Source: Paraspadella gotoi (Eukaryota > Chaetognatha). Taken from it: 64,000 bases of DNA. Each line of letters opens with the position of its first letter. Within the stretch, counting starts at the first letter, position 1. The DNA lies in contig CM119269.1 in assembly GCA_051294375.1 (NCBI GenBank), positions 372,001-436,000 of the forward strand. Direction: 5' to 3'. The notes under the pieces were generated by a model, which searched no databases, was not told the DNA's origin, and saw nothing but the letters and a program-made list of their open reading frames with translations. The position numbers and the translations under genes were made by a program. Shown piece by piece: positions 12,712 to 23,600 of the stretch.

Positions 12712-13287
12712 TGTCAATAAAAACAAATGTTAATCGGATTGAAATAAAGATTTAATTGTTTTATGAGTATAATTCCTTTTTAATATTTTAAAATCACAAG
12801 GGTAAAAATTAAAATACACATTGAAAGAAAGGCTTTATCATTCTTTATTTTCGTTTCATTAGCTGAATTTAGTTTCTTAATTCAGAATTAGAAAACTTCA
12901 GAATTTTATAAAAAGTTTGAATCGCTTTTTTAGTTATAATAAACTGGTTATTAACTGGTTGTTAACTGTTAACTGGTTATTAACTGTTATGTTTAAAAAT
13001 ATATTTTTAGAGAAAGATCGAGAGAGCGAGAGGAAAAGAAAAAGAGAGACGTCGCGGAAGAGAGAGAGAGAGAGAGGGAGAGGGAGTGATAGGTTTTGTT
13101 GCGATCTCGGTGGTCAACGGATTTTCTAATGCCAGGTTTTATTTCGGGCGCGGGTCAGGATATGCACTCGCCCTGGCTTCGCATTGTCCCTGGCCTTTCA
13201 TTGTCCGTAGTACTCAATTCTCCCTAGCTTGACAGTCGCCCTGAAAAATAATGTTTCGGTAAAAAAAAAGGTTTTCTTTTTGATTTT

Positions 13288-13369
<82 letters not shown>

Positions 13370-13569
13370 TTGCACTAGCATTTATTCTTTTATCTGGTTT
13401 GAGTGGAAAATAACAACTAAATAATTGAAAAACATTTGTTTTTTAACACATTGATTAATGGGGGGGGGGAGGAGCGCATTTGCCCTTTATTGTGCCTTTT
13501 TCATTTTCTATTTTTTTGTTGTCATTTTTGGACCTTAACTGATGTATCCTCACACCTCTCTCTTTCTTG

Positions 13570-13605
<36 letters not shown>

Positions 13606-13677
13606 GTTTTTTGAAAAAAATTTGATTTTTTAAATTTTTTTTCTGCAAAATACAAAATGCAAAATACATATAAATTA
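12712..13677. other. Intergenic, simple repeats only
   Basis: The stretch holds a GA-rich patch near 13020-13085, a perfect AAT array of about 27 units (13290-13370) and a CT run (13570-13602). No exon is seen. Confidence 0.6.
13290..13370. repeat. (AAT)n microsatellite, about 27 units
   Basis: An uninterrupted AAT/TAA trinucleotide array. Confidence 0.95.
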
Positions 13678-14018
13678 TAATATAAAGATATATTTTCATC
13701 ATGGAGAAAAGTGCATTTAACAAACGATTTTTTTTTTCCTTCCAAATATTTCGACTTATGTTGCTAAGTCATCATGAGTGGCAGAAAGTGAAAAAACGAG
13801 AAAAATGATTTGTTTAAAAGAGTAAAGAGTAAAGAGAGAAAGGGAAGAGAGAGAGAGAGAGAGAGAGAGAAAGAAATGACCTTGGTAGGAATAGGCAGTG
13901 GTCATTAAAAACACCATCAGTGAATTTTGACCAAAGACCCCCCCAAAAAAATTGGGTAGCCCCCCCCCAGCCTTCTGTCAGTTCAGTTCATGGAAGACGG
14001 GGTTCCAAGCGTCGGTTT

Positions 14019-14672
14019 TTACGTAGGCCCCCCAGTCCTCGTTGAGTCCCTCTCCTGGGCCGCTGCTGTGCCGTCTGATTTCCAAAGCTTCACGAATTTT
14101 GGTATCATAAATAAGTTTTTTTTTGTTTTTTTCCGGACATTTTCTTGACCACGGTGGCGTTTCGTAAAATCCGGTGTAAGGTGGCAGTGCTCATAATGCT
14201 GCAAGATGCCTGAATGGTGCCACTCTTTTTTTTCAATGGCTCGGGAATGCTCCTTCCATCTTGTCTTGAAACTCCTAGTTGTTTGGCCTATGTAAACGGC
14301 CTTGTCGGAGCATGGGCAATGGTATTTGTATATACCTTTTTTAAGTTCAGGATCTGGATGGGTTTTATTTTTGCTGCAAAGAATGTCTTTGAGTTTGGCT
14401 CCTGAGGAAAAACATGTGTTGATACCGGCCTTGGATAAAGATCTTTTGAGTGAGTAACCCAAGTTGGGTATGTATGGAATGCATACAAATGGGCGTGTCT
14501 CTTCCTCATGAAGGTCTTCATCTCGAAAAGGAAGGACATTTAATAAATTTTTAAGAATACCATCGGACTCACAGGGGAAGTTACTTTTGCGTGCGCTGCG
14601 GGTTTTGTTTTTGTTTGTGATTTGCGTTGTGATTGAGAGGGGGAGGATGGTAAGATGATGTGTGATATCCAT
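14019..14672 (-). CDS. Penelope-type GIY-YIG endonuclease domain (element ORF)
   Basis: The 217-residue open frame has the diagnostic core GIYKYHCPCSDKAVYIGQTT at about residues 113-132, followed by the conserved Arg/His segment FKTRWKEHSRAIE and ILQHYEHC. The stretch before it (YIPNLGYSLKRSLSKAGI) is also typical of the linker between RT and endonuclease in Penelope elements. This domain nicks target DNA during retrotransposition. It is open, but it stands alone because the RT upstream is broken. Confidence 0.85.
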   Translation of the reverse strand: MDITHHLTILPLSITTQITNKNKTRSARKSNFPCESDGILKNLLNVLPFRDEDLHEEETRPFVCIPYIPNLGYSLKRSLSKAGINTCFSSGAKLKDILCSKNKTHPDPELKKGIYKYHCPCSDKAVYIGQTTRSFKTRWKEHSRAIEKKEWHHSGILQHYEHCHLTPDFTKRHRGQENVRKKTKKNLFMIPKFVKLWKSDGTAAAQERDSTRTGGPT

Positions 14673-14819
14673 AATTGGGAAACTGTCACCATGAGAGACA
14701 GGCCAATTGGTCCACTTTCTTTGGTAGTATGATGTCGGTCATTGTAAACAAAGTCAGAAGTGGAGAGACAGAGAGATGAGAGATCAATAATATCTGTTGG
14801 GTATTTTTTTTACGGCGGA

Positions 14820-15014
14820 TCAACTCTCAAGTAATTTCAAGTCAAGTAATTTCTTAACGTAAATGAGGCAGTCGGAAATGGGCACTGAAGGAAAAAGGGC
14901 AGAGGCGTCAAAAGAAACCATTTTTTCAAAAGGATTGAGTTTAATATTTTTTATTTGTACTACAAAGACAAAAGAGTTTTTGCAATTTTTTTGGGGTCTT
15001 TGGTCAAAATTCAC
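14820..15014 (-). pseudogene. Penelope reverse-transcriptase fragment
   Basis: A 64-residue frame contains VSFDASALFPSVPI, which matches the RT block carrying the first catalytic Asp in Penelope-like RTs. The remaining RT blocks, including the YxDD box, are absent before the GIY-YIG frame. The start of the frame overlaps the right inverted repeat. Confidence 0.7.
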
Positions 15015-15141
15015 TGATGGTGTTTTTTAATGACCACTGCCTATTCCTACCAAGGTCATTTCTTTCTCTCTCTCTCTCTTCCCTTTCTCTCTTTACTCTT
15101 TTAAACAAATCATTTTTCTCGTTTTTTCACTTTCTGCCACT

Positions 15142-15175
15142 GATGATGACTTAGAAACATAAGTCGAAATATTTG
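15142..15175 (+). other. Hammerhead-ribozyme-like motif in the Penelope remnant arm
   Basis: CTGATGA, a hairpin (GACTT...AAGTC) and GAAA are in hammerhead order. The following ATTTGG does not give an obvious cleavage triplet. Confidence 0.5.
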
Positions 15176-15305
15176 GAAAAAAAATTCGTTTGTTAAATGC
15201 ACTTTTCTCCATGATGAAAATATATCTTTATATTAAATTATTAGTGCTTGCGATGACGTTAAAAGAAAAGTTCATCAAGATGTCGACCAAGTAGCTCGTC
15301 AAGAC

Positions 15306-15572
15306 ATGCTTCAAAGGCTTCGTCACGATTCCACATTACGACTAAAACCAGGCTCCAACCACGAAAATATAACAGTCAGCGTATCCGATTCTTTAAAAAA
15401 TTCAAAATTTGTTTTTACGAGGGGAGATGGCTACGCCCTTCCATTAAAGGCGCCCGACGATGGGCCATTCCAAGTGAAAAGGCCGAGAGGAAACCTTCGT
15501 TATCAACATCCCTGGCAGGGGCGTCGACCAGTTGGGCGCCCTAACCAACTCCCTTTCTCTACGGAACGATAG
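15306..15572 (+). pseudogene. Ty3/gypsy-type pol C-terminal fragment
   Basis: The frame includes SKFVFTRGDGYALPLKAPDD and then GPFQV, the GPY/F region at the C-terminus of Ty3/gypsy integrases. After GPFQV the reading no longer follows the family, suggesting a frameshift. No LTRs or other pol domains are visible nearby. It directly abuts the Penelope remnant. Confidence 0.6.
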
Positions 15573-16533
15573 ATGCGTCAAGGTTAAAAATGGTCTCTAT
15601 AGATATTCGATGCTGAATTTGTTCAGCCAGTTACATATTATAATTTTAAGTTTCATAGCAGGAAAATGTCATTGACTCTTCTTGGTTAAAAAAAATTTTC
15701 TTTGTGGATTTTTTTGTACCAATCGACTGTCGTCTTAGATCTTTCGAACGCTTTGCTTGATTTTTTTTGGGACTAATCGCTTCGTTTTTTAATAAGCTTT
15801 TTTATATTTCTATCTCTCTGTAAAGACTTAACTTAACATTCTGCTGACCAAAAAACGCGGAAGAATCGAATTCAATTTTTTTAATAATTAAAATTGACAA
15901 ATAAATTTACAAATATTTCACATTCGAAAAAAAATGTATGCAATAAAGAGAATAAGAAAAGGAAAAGCAATAATTGAATTCCGCGACGCGTGGCTAATGG
16001 TATAAATGTTAAGAGAAAAAGTCTAACCGAAAGGAATCAAAGGAATCAAAGGACTGACGGTTAACGGATTTGGGTCTATGACTACAATGCCCAAATTTCG
16101 AGGATAGAAAGGCAAAATAATAAAAAAAATGTTGGGCAGGAAATAAAGTGGAAGAGCATTGTTGAAACGAGTTCACTTGGTGGTGCGACATTGTAACAAA
16201 AATCCATTGGTGGTGGAGGAAAAAAACGGAGTTGAAAACCGTTATATCCTTAAGTAAATAATGAGGTTATTCTAAAGGGAAATATTTCCCTCAAAAAAAA
16301 AACAGAAACAGGGTAAAGAATTGGAAAAGAGATTAAATGGATTAACGATTTAAAAGGGAATATAAGATCTGAAGATCTCGACCCTCGTTTGACTTTTGTT
16401 CGATTTTTTTCGCTCCCAATATTTTCTCTGGCGGGAAACGAAGGAAACTAAGATGAAAACAAAAGAAATGCGACTCTTAAAAAATAAAGACACGAGACGT
16501 CCTCGACGTAACATTTTGATGATAGTCCCGTTG
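15573..16533. other. Non-coding, probably 3' flank of RAD21
   Basis: AT-rich, with no recognisable exon. Part may be the RAD21 3' UTR, but I cannot place the poly(A) site. Confidence 0.4.
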
Positions 16534-17613
16534 TTACAAATGCTTATTAAAATTGATCCCCTGAGAAATCTCGATGTCGGCGTACGGTTCGGGTTGATGG
16601 ACATCGACCGCTTGAATTTTCTTCAGCATCAAGAGAGTGTAGAATTTCATTGCAGCCTGAGGAATTAAACGAATTATTAAATACTATGTAAAATATGTTT
16701 ATGCAAAGAAATGCATAGAATATAATCAAAATAAATTTAGTATTAATACTAAATAATATATTATTTAATTATGATATTGGTACAACCAATATAAAAATTA
16801 TCCATTCATTTAATAATTGGAGAGCGCATTCTCGCCATGTTTATAATATTTAACATCTAACCTGTTTCCTCAAGTTTGTCCTGGGTGGAGCGATGTCAGA
16901 GAACATGACTGGACCTTTGACCAAAGACGATCTTAGGACATGAAGAACTTTAATCGATCTCTGGTTCCATCGATGCTCTTCAATCTCAACATCTCCAGTG
17001 AGACCTTCGGGGACTTCTTCGGCTTCTTCGGCTACGCGAGACTCGGCCTGGAAAAAAAAAGGGGGGGAGCATTAGTATCATTGATACGTTAACGTCTTAC
17101 CACATTACTAATGCAAATTGGCAATGTTTATTTATTACTCAATTTAGCCCCGAGTCTCACTAATGCTTGGCACGGACGATCAGTGGGAGATTGTGAAATA
17201 AAGTACGAAGTTTATGTCAAGCTTATGTATATCTCATATGCGAACGGACTATGTATAATTTTGTATACTATACATTGTATAGGCTATACATAATTACATA
17301 TACTATAGCATTGATAATTTCTTTTCGTTAATTTTTAATCCTTTCTTCGAGAATGGGGGGAGACAGTACCATCGTTAATGCCATGCTAATCAATTGTTAA
17401 CATCTTAATAATTCTTTACCTGCACCCGATCGAGTTCGGCCGAGATGTCGTATTCCGTACGGACGGACGGAGGCGCCACGGACAGCGGAGCCGGGGTTTC
17501 CGGGCGGACGGACAGAGGAGCCGGCGTCTCGGGTTGATAGTACGGAGTTTCGTTGGGTCCAGGCGTCTGGGCGAAAGAGAAAGGTGTGATGATGATGTGT
17601 GTGTGTGTGTGTG

Positions 17614-17660
<47 letters not shown>

Positions 17661-20600
17661 CTGCGGCATTAATGTCGCAGGCGTCGTTGGTGCCAGCGTC
17701 ATTGGTGTCTGCGGCTGGAACCCCATGGGCGTGGGCGGGCCGAGTTCTGGTCCCTGCAGCTGCATCGGGTCGGGCGGCGCCGCAGCGGCGGGCGTTGCTG
17801 GCGCTACAAGCGGAGCTTCAGCCTCTGCAGTCGGTTGAGGAGCTTCAGTCTGAAAAGAAATGTTTAATTATCATATTACTTCACAATTAAGTTAATTATT
17901 TATTCAACTTAAATAAAATTGGTTCTAAAATTTGTGTCAATTTGGATAAGGCGCCAAGTGTGTTATCTGCAACTTCTTTAACCCAGCCCCTTTCTCCTGG
18001 ACTTCGAACCAGGCTTGAGTGTTTTCCAGGCCCCCAAGGCAGTTTACGCAGTCCTTACGCTTCCCACAGGGTAGATAACAATAGGGATCGATCCCGGTAC
18101 AATTGGGGATCGATCTAGGTACTTAATGATCGTGAACTGATGGTATTACTCAATGAGCCACCGGGTCATGACTGAAGGTGTCATGCTTATAGGCGGGGTG
18201 AACTTATAGCAATGCCCCACTACATGAACATTAGCAGGAGGGAATAGTACGAGGGTTACAAGGTGTTTGCAATTGCTTGCTTGATACTTACTTACGGCGG
18301 TGGGGCGGGGGAGGCAACTGTGCTTGCTTGATGCTTACCTGCGGCGGTGGGGCGGGGGTCTGCAACTGTGCTTGCTCCATCATCCTCGTCTTGGATCGAG
18401 AAGATCTTTGAGGAGTCGACGCTGGTGGAGGAGCTGAAGGAGAAAGAAAATATTAATTAATTTAATAAAAAATCATGATAATTAAATAGTAATAATAATA
18501 TTATTAAGGCCTTAAACCACAAAGGCCAGGGGCAAGATACCTTTTATTTATTAAATGAATTGATAATTTTTATATTGGTTGTAACAATTTCATGTAAGCA
18601 TATATAACCAGGCATATTTTGTTGCTGCTGCGGCGGCGGAGTCGGCGCCGGCGGATAACCTTGCTGCATTTGTTGCTGCATGTGCAGCTTTTGCTGTTGC
18701 TGGACGTACTGCTGCACGTACTGCTGCTGAGAGAAAGGATCGGACTGAGGAAACTGAAGAGTTTGCGTCAGAGAAGAAGGGGAGGAGAGGGACTGGGCGT
18801 GACCTAAAAGGAAAGAATATAGGAAAGAATAAACATTATCAGAGGAGGATTTGGCCTGCCGTCCAATTCTCTCTTCCTCTTCTTCTTCTTTCCTCCTCCT
18901 CCTGCCCCTCAGTATATTTTGTCTAGCGATACATTCTCTCGTTTCTACTCTTCGCGAAATATACCATTATTTTTCCCTCTATTTTTCACGCCTTCAATAC
19001 CCCTCAAGTGACGCCCTCTTCGCGGCTCGACACCCTACTCCCCGTGGATTAAGTTTTCCGTGCAAACCCTCAGCAAAAAAAACCGTGGAAATTATCAAAA
19101 GAAACTATCTTTCTGCACTAACAACAAAAACAGAAACTCGGAAATCAACTAAATTGGACAAATCTTCCTCCCCAAAAAGAAAGGATTTTATTCGACTAAA
19201 CCATTACAAAGAAGCTGCATAATTTTAGAAACAAAACCCTACTTGATATTTATTACAAGATAATTTTCTCTTTTCTCTTCACTCTTCATCGTCAAAACTT
19301 GGAATTTTCAAAATCTAAACATCAAACTTTGAACTTAAAAACAAGATCGCTTCAACTCTTTCTTTCTCTCTCTCTCTCTTTCTCTCTCCCTCTCTCCCTC
19401 CTCGGTGACTGAAAAAGGCGAAAGTTGAGATTGGACTTTAACCTCTTAAAGAAACGGAAATAGCAAGTCCCTTAATGTGGAATACAGAATAGACACTCCC
19501 TGAAAATGGAAGCAATCAACTTTAAAGATCCAATCAGTTCTGATGACCTCAAAGGAGAATATATTGGCATCTTGGAAAACCTGATGAATTTTTCTAAAAG
19601 ATTGCATACTAATAATGCAAACCCACGAATTCTGGACAAGAATATAATGGATCTACTTACTTTGGTGCAGAATACACATATGTCCCCTCTTCCTTTAAAA
19701 ACCCAAACTGTCTCCACCTCAACTCAAACCTATTCAACTCAAGTCAATGCTTCAACCCAGACCTCAAAACCCAAGGCTAGTTGCAATAAATCAACTCAGA
19801 CTAAAATACCCTACTCAACCTCCTATTCCAAAACTACCCAAACCGCCATCATTTCTGATTCAGTTTCAACACAAACCAATGTTGCCAAGACTGATTCTCA
19901 AGTGCAGACGACCTACCAACTGTCAAAGACTATGCTAATGATGTGAAAACTCAAGCTGGAAAAATCCCAGGAGAAACTTCATTTGCAAGAATCAACTCAA
20001 ACAAGAAATCAACACAAAAATCAAGCCTGCTCTTATCAGTCTCCGGTCAAGAAATGGGAAACAAAATCAAGAAATGAAAGAACTGGACCCTGGAAAGAAT
20101 ACATGATCCCTCAAACCTGCGCTGAAAAAATCTATATCCCCCCTCATCGACGTGTTCCTCAAGACCAAAGAAGGCAACCAGCTTTTGGAAACGCAAAAAT
20201 ACTTACCCTAAACTGATGGAAATAGACTTACGACCATGGTTGCGCCAGAAGTTTGCTGTATTTTTGGCTCAGACTTTACCATTGCCCTTTTTTTAAGAAT
20301 CAATATCAGTCATGGTGCAGTGGCATAATTTGTCAATGACTGTGACATAAATTAAAAATAAACTTTTAATCATTTAAATAGTAGCTTTGATAGTTTTAGT
20401 TTGTGACTTCTCTCACTTTTTTAGTTCTGTGTCTTTGTTTTTTAGTCCAGAGGGAAGCATGACTTCAATACCCCTCAAGATTATCTATTTAAGCAATTTA
20501 TAATTAAGATTAATTAAGAAGCGAACCGTGAGTGGTTTGGTCCTGAGGCTGCTGCTGGAAACTCGACTGATCTAAGCCGGAAGTCTGAAGGGAAAAGTCG

Positions 20601-23600
20601 GTCTGCAGCAAAGTTTGCTGTTGTTGAATGATGGATTGCTGTGGCGTCGGAATGGGAAGCTGGAGAGAAGAGAAGAAAGGAAGAATTGTTAAATTCAGTC
20701 TCTCTCTTTCTCTTGCATGGAATCATTTTTTTTTTCTCTCTCTCTCTCTCTCTCTCTCTCCCCTGTATGAAATCGCTCTCTCAACTCTCTTTCTTTTCAC
20801 CTGCATGGAATCGTTCAGCGCCATCGGTGTGATCATCGACGACGACGCCCGCTGCGCTGTCGTCTCAAGCGGCAGCGACGCGTCGGGCAGCTGGCGCGGC
20901 GTCTGCGGCATCGGACCAGCGAGCGGCGGCTGCGGCGTTGTGGATCGATGGGCGGTGGGCGTGGCAGGTCGGGGTTGACCAGACGATCCACGGCCGAGGA
21001 CGGAATTCTCCTCTAGGATCGTCGACATGTGACTGGAGCGAGAGAGATACAAGTGATGACTCTGTCTCTGTCAAGACTTTCTTTTTATTTTCCTTACCTT
21101 TGCTGCGTGAAGGATTCCTGCTGCTGCCGCACCAGCTCCGCTTGTTCTCTTTCTCTCGATGCTTCGGCCTCTGAAGCAGAAACGATCGCCCACTCCTCTT
21201 CCTCGGTTGTGTAGCGGGTCACCTTAAAGGAGCAAAGGGAATTGGAGCTAAAGTGAGATGGGGTAAAAGTGAAATGGAGCAAAAAATTAGATATTAATTT
21301 ACAAATTATGGTAAAGGTGAAATTAAACCAAGATAAAAAGATAATTTTAAAAAAAGAGGTAAAATAAAAGATAAAACCTCCAACCCCCCAAACCTGGTTG
21401 TCGACGAAGATCTTTGACAACCACTTGGACACGATCGGTCGTCCTGGCAACGCGAACAACTTCTCCACGCCCCCCGTCTCCTTCCAATGCATTAGCTTCT
21501 TCGTCGGCGGGGCGAGGTCCAGCGACGCCATGATATCTGATGTGTCCGCCAGTTGCAATTTCATTTCTTTGGAGTCAATACCCTTTTTCTCGTCGATAAT
21601 CAATTTGCGTTTGCGTTTATTGCGTCCACGTTCCATTCCTGTGGTGGGGGGGGGAGGGGAGAAGGGAATGAGAGGAGAAAAGGAGGAGGAAGAGGGGGGA
21701 GAGGAAGAGAAGGGAGGTGAGAAGAAGAAGAGGAGATAAAAGGTGGAAAGAAATGAAGGGACAATACATATGAGAGGCCGGAGAAGAGAATGTCGGGGTA
21801 AGTGGGAAGAGATCAAGGAAGAAAAAATTATGAGAAAATTGATGAGGGAAGTTTTGTATCAAGCAGCTCTATCTCTCTGTCTGCCTGTATCAATCTCTCT
21901 CTGTCTTTATACCTCTCTCTCCCTTTCGCTCACCTTGCAACGTGTTGATATCAAGGGGCTCCAACGCAAAGGCTTCCTCCACATTCCCGATCAACGTTGT
22001 TGAGTCTCCTCCCAGTGTGGTCGTCCCCTTTCGAGAGGCATCGACGGAGGAGTCGGCGCGGGAGGCGGTGGTGGCGTCGAGTGGCCCGCGGAGAGAGGTG
22101 CTGTTGACGCCGAGTGTGGTGGAGGAGAGGCCAGCGGTGGATGTCTGTGGAGGTTGATAGATGGATCGAAATCCATTATTTAATCATTACACCTTCCCTA
22201 GCGAGGAGACGAGTTCGGCTCGAGGGAATAATCAGATTTTCGTTGATTTCCGTTAAAAATAGTTTCATCAAAAGTATATAGTCAAGACCAATACAAAGTG
22301 TGGCAATATGGGCATATTTCGAAAGCGTGGGGTCTTGTGGAGACAACTGGGGGAGCGCGAGCAATCTTTTGACATTTTAATATTTAAAAGTGCAATTAAT
22401 TAGGACTGGTGTGTGCCTTTTTTTTAAATGTCTTTCTTTTCCCTACTGTCGTATCTCTTAATTAAAACAAAAGGTAATTATGGCTACAGATAATGATAGA
22501 CCACTGTCTTGGCTTCAATTCGATATCATGACATTCATAAATTCTTGCAAGCTTGCTTGTTTATTTAAGCAATCAAATAAACTAGTTTTTTCAGTTGTAT
22601 TTTATACCCTCGTGCCCTAGGAGATAGAGGATTTCGAGTTCATCAGCAGTTAGATAGGTGTTTGAACTTTCCTTTTTAGGGGGAGCGCGGAAAAAAATTT
22701 AATAATTAATATCAATCAAAAGTAAATCCAAATAATGATTTTTCTTCGGATAAATCCGCTTAACATTCTTTGTTTATGCTCGCTGGCGCCGTATTGAATT
22801 TGCCGGGAATCTTAGTTTCTTTGTTATGCATGCACGGCTCGGGATCCTCATGTCATGGCTTTGGCTCTGGCTGTGGCTCGCGATCTTTTGTTGAGCGAAT
22901 CGCTTCGGATGATCTCTGGCGACAATGAACGGGTCATTTCCCTCTCTGCTTTCTTCGTAATGGATGCCTGGATGCCTTTTGAAGAGGATTTAACCAAATA
23001 GTTAAAATAATATCATTTTTAGTAAGAGAGATATTGACTTTCGTTTCGTTTCGTCTCTCTATCGCGATCATTTGGGATTCGTCTTCGTCTTCCTAATTCT
23101 TCCGTATTATTCTGTGATTAATTGTAACTATTCATGTTTCATAGTATGAAACACGAATAGTTACAATTAATCACAGAATAATACGGAATAAATACAGAAG
23201 AATTACATAGTGATTAATACTTATTATTAGTGTCTTGTATAGATATTTCAATTGCTCGCCGGCAAGAGCAGATGGAATATCTATATGCTTTATTTTATTA
23301 AGGTATTAAATATCAACAAGACGAAATCGATGTCCCCACCCGCTCGCCTCCGCCTCCCGGCCGGCGACCCGGTCTAAGAACTCAAAATGTTTCACCCTCA
23401 ACTAGAAACCTTTGACTGCGAAACGCAAAAAAATCATCCGCCCATGATGCCCGCCTCCGCCGTCTCCTCTTCCCTACCTCCGCTTCCCCTCACACTTTAG
23501 AACCGGAGTGAACTTTTACATTGCCTGACGGCAGTTTAATTAAATGGTAAGATTTTATTTTCTCTTCTACAACCTATTTTTTATGTTAAATATGTCTTAG

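Larger units (their letters stand above)
13678..15234 (-). mobile_element. Penelope-like retroelement remnant with long terminal inverted repeats
   Basis: A left arm (13678 to about 13954) and a right arm (about 14985-15234) are reverse complements. They enclose a minus-strand reverse-transcriptase fragment and a downstream GIY-YIG endonuclease, the order known for Penelope-like elements. The right arm contains a hammerhead-like motif (15142-15175); the left arm holds a mutated copy. Penelope elements carrying hammerhead ribozymes have been described in animals. The RT is drastically shortened, so this copy cannot move itself. The arms include GA/CT runs of different length, so they have diverged since the arrangement formed. 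Confidence 0.8.

Noticed and set aside
23340-23500. GC-rich patch as a possible exon
   Set aside because: No open frame with family similarity and no paired splice sites; left as intron sequence.
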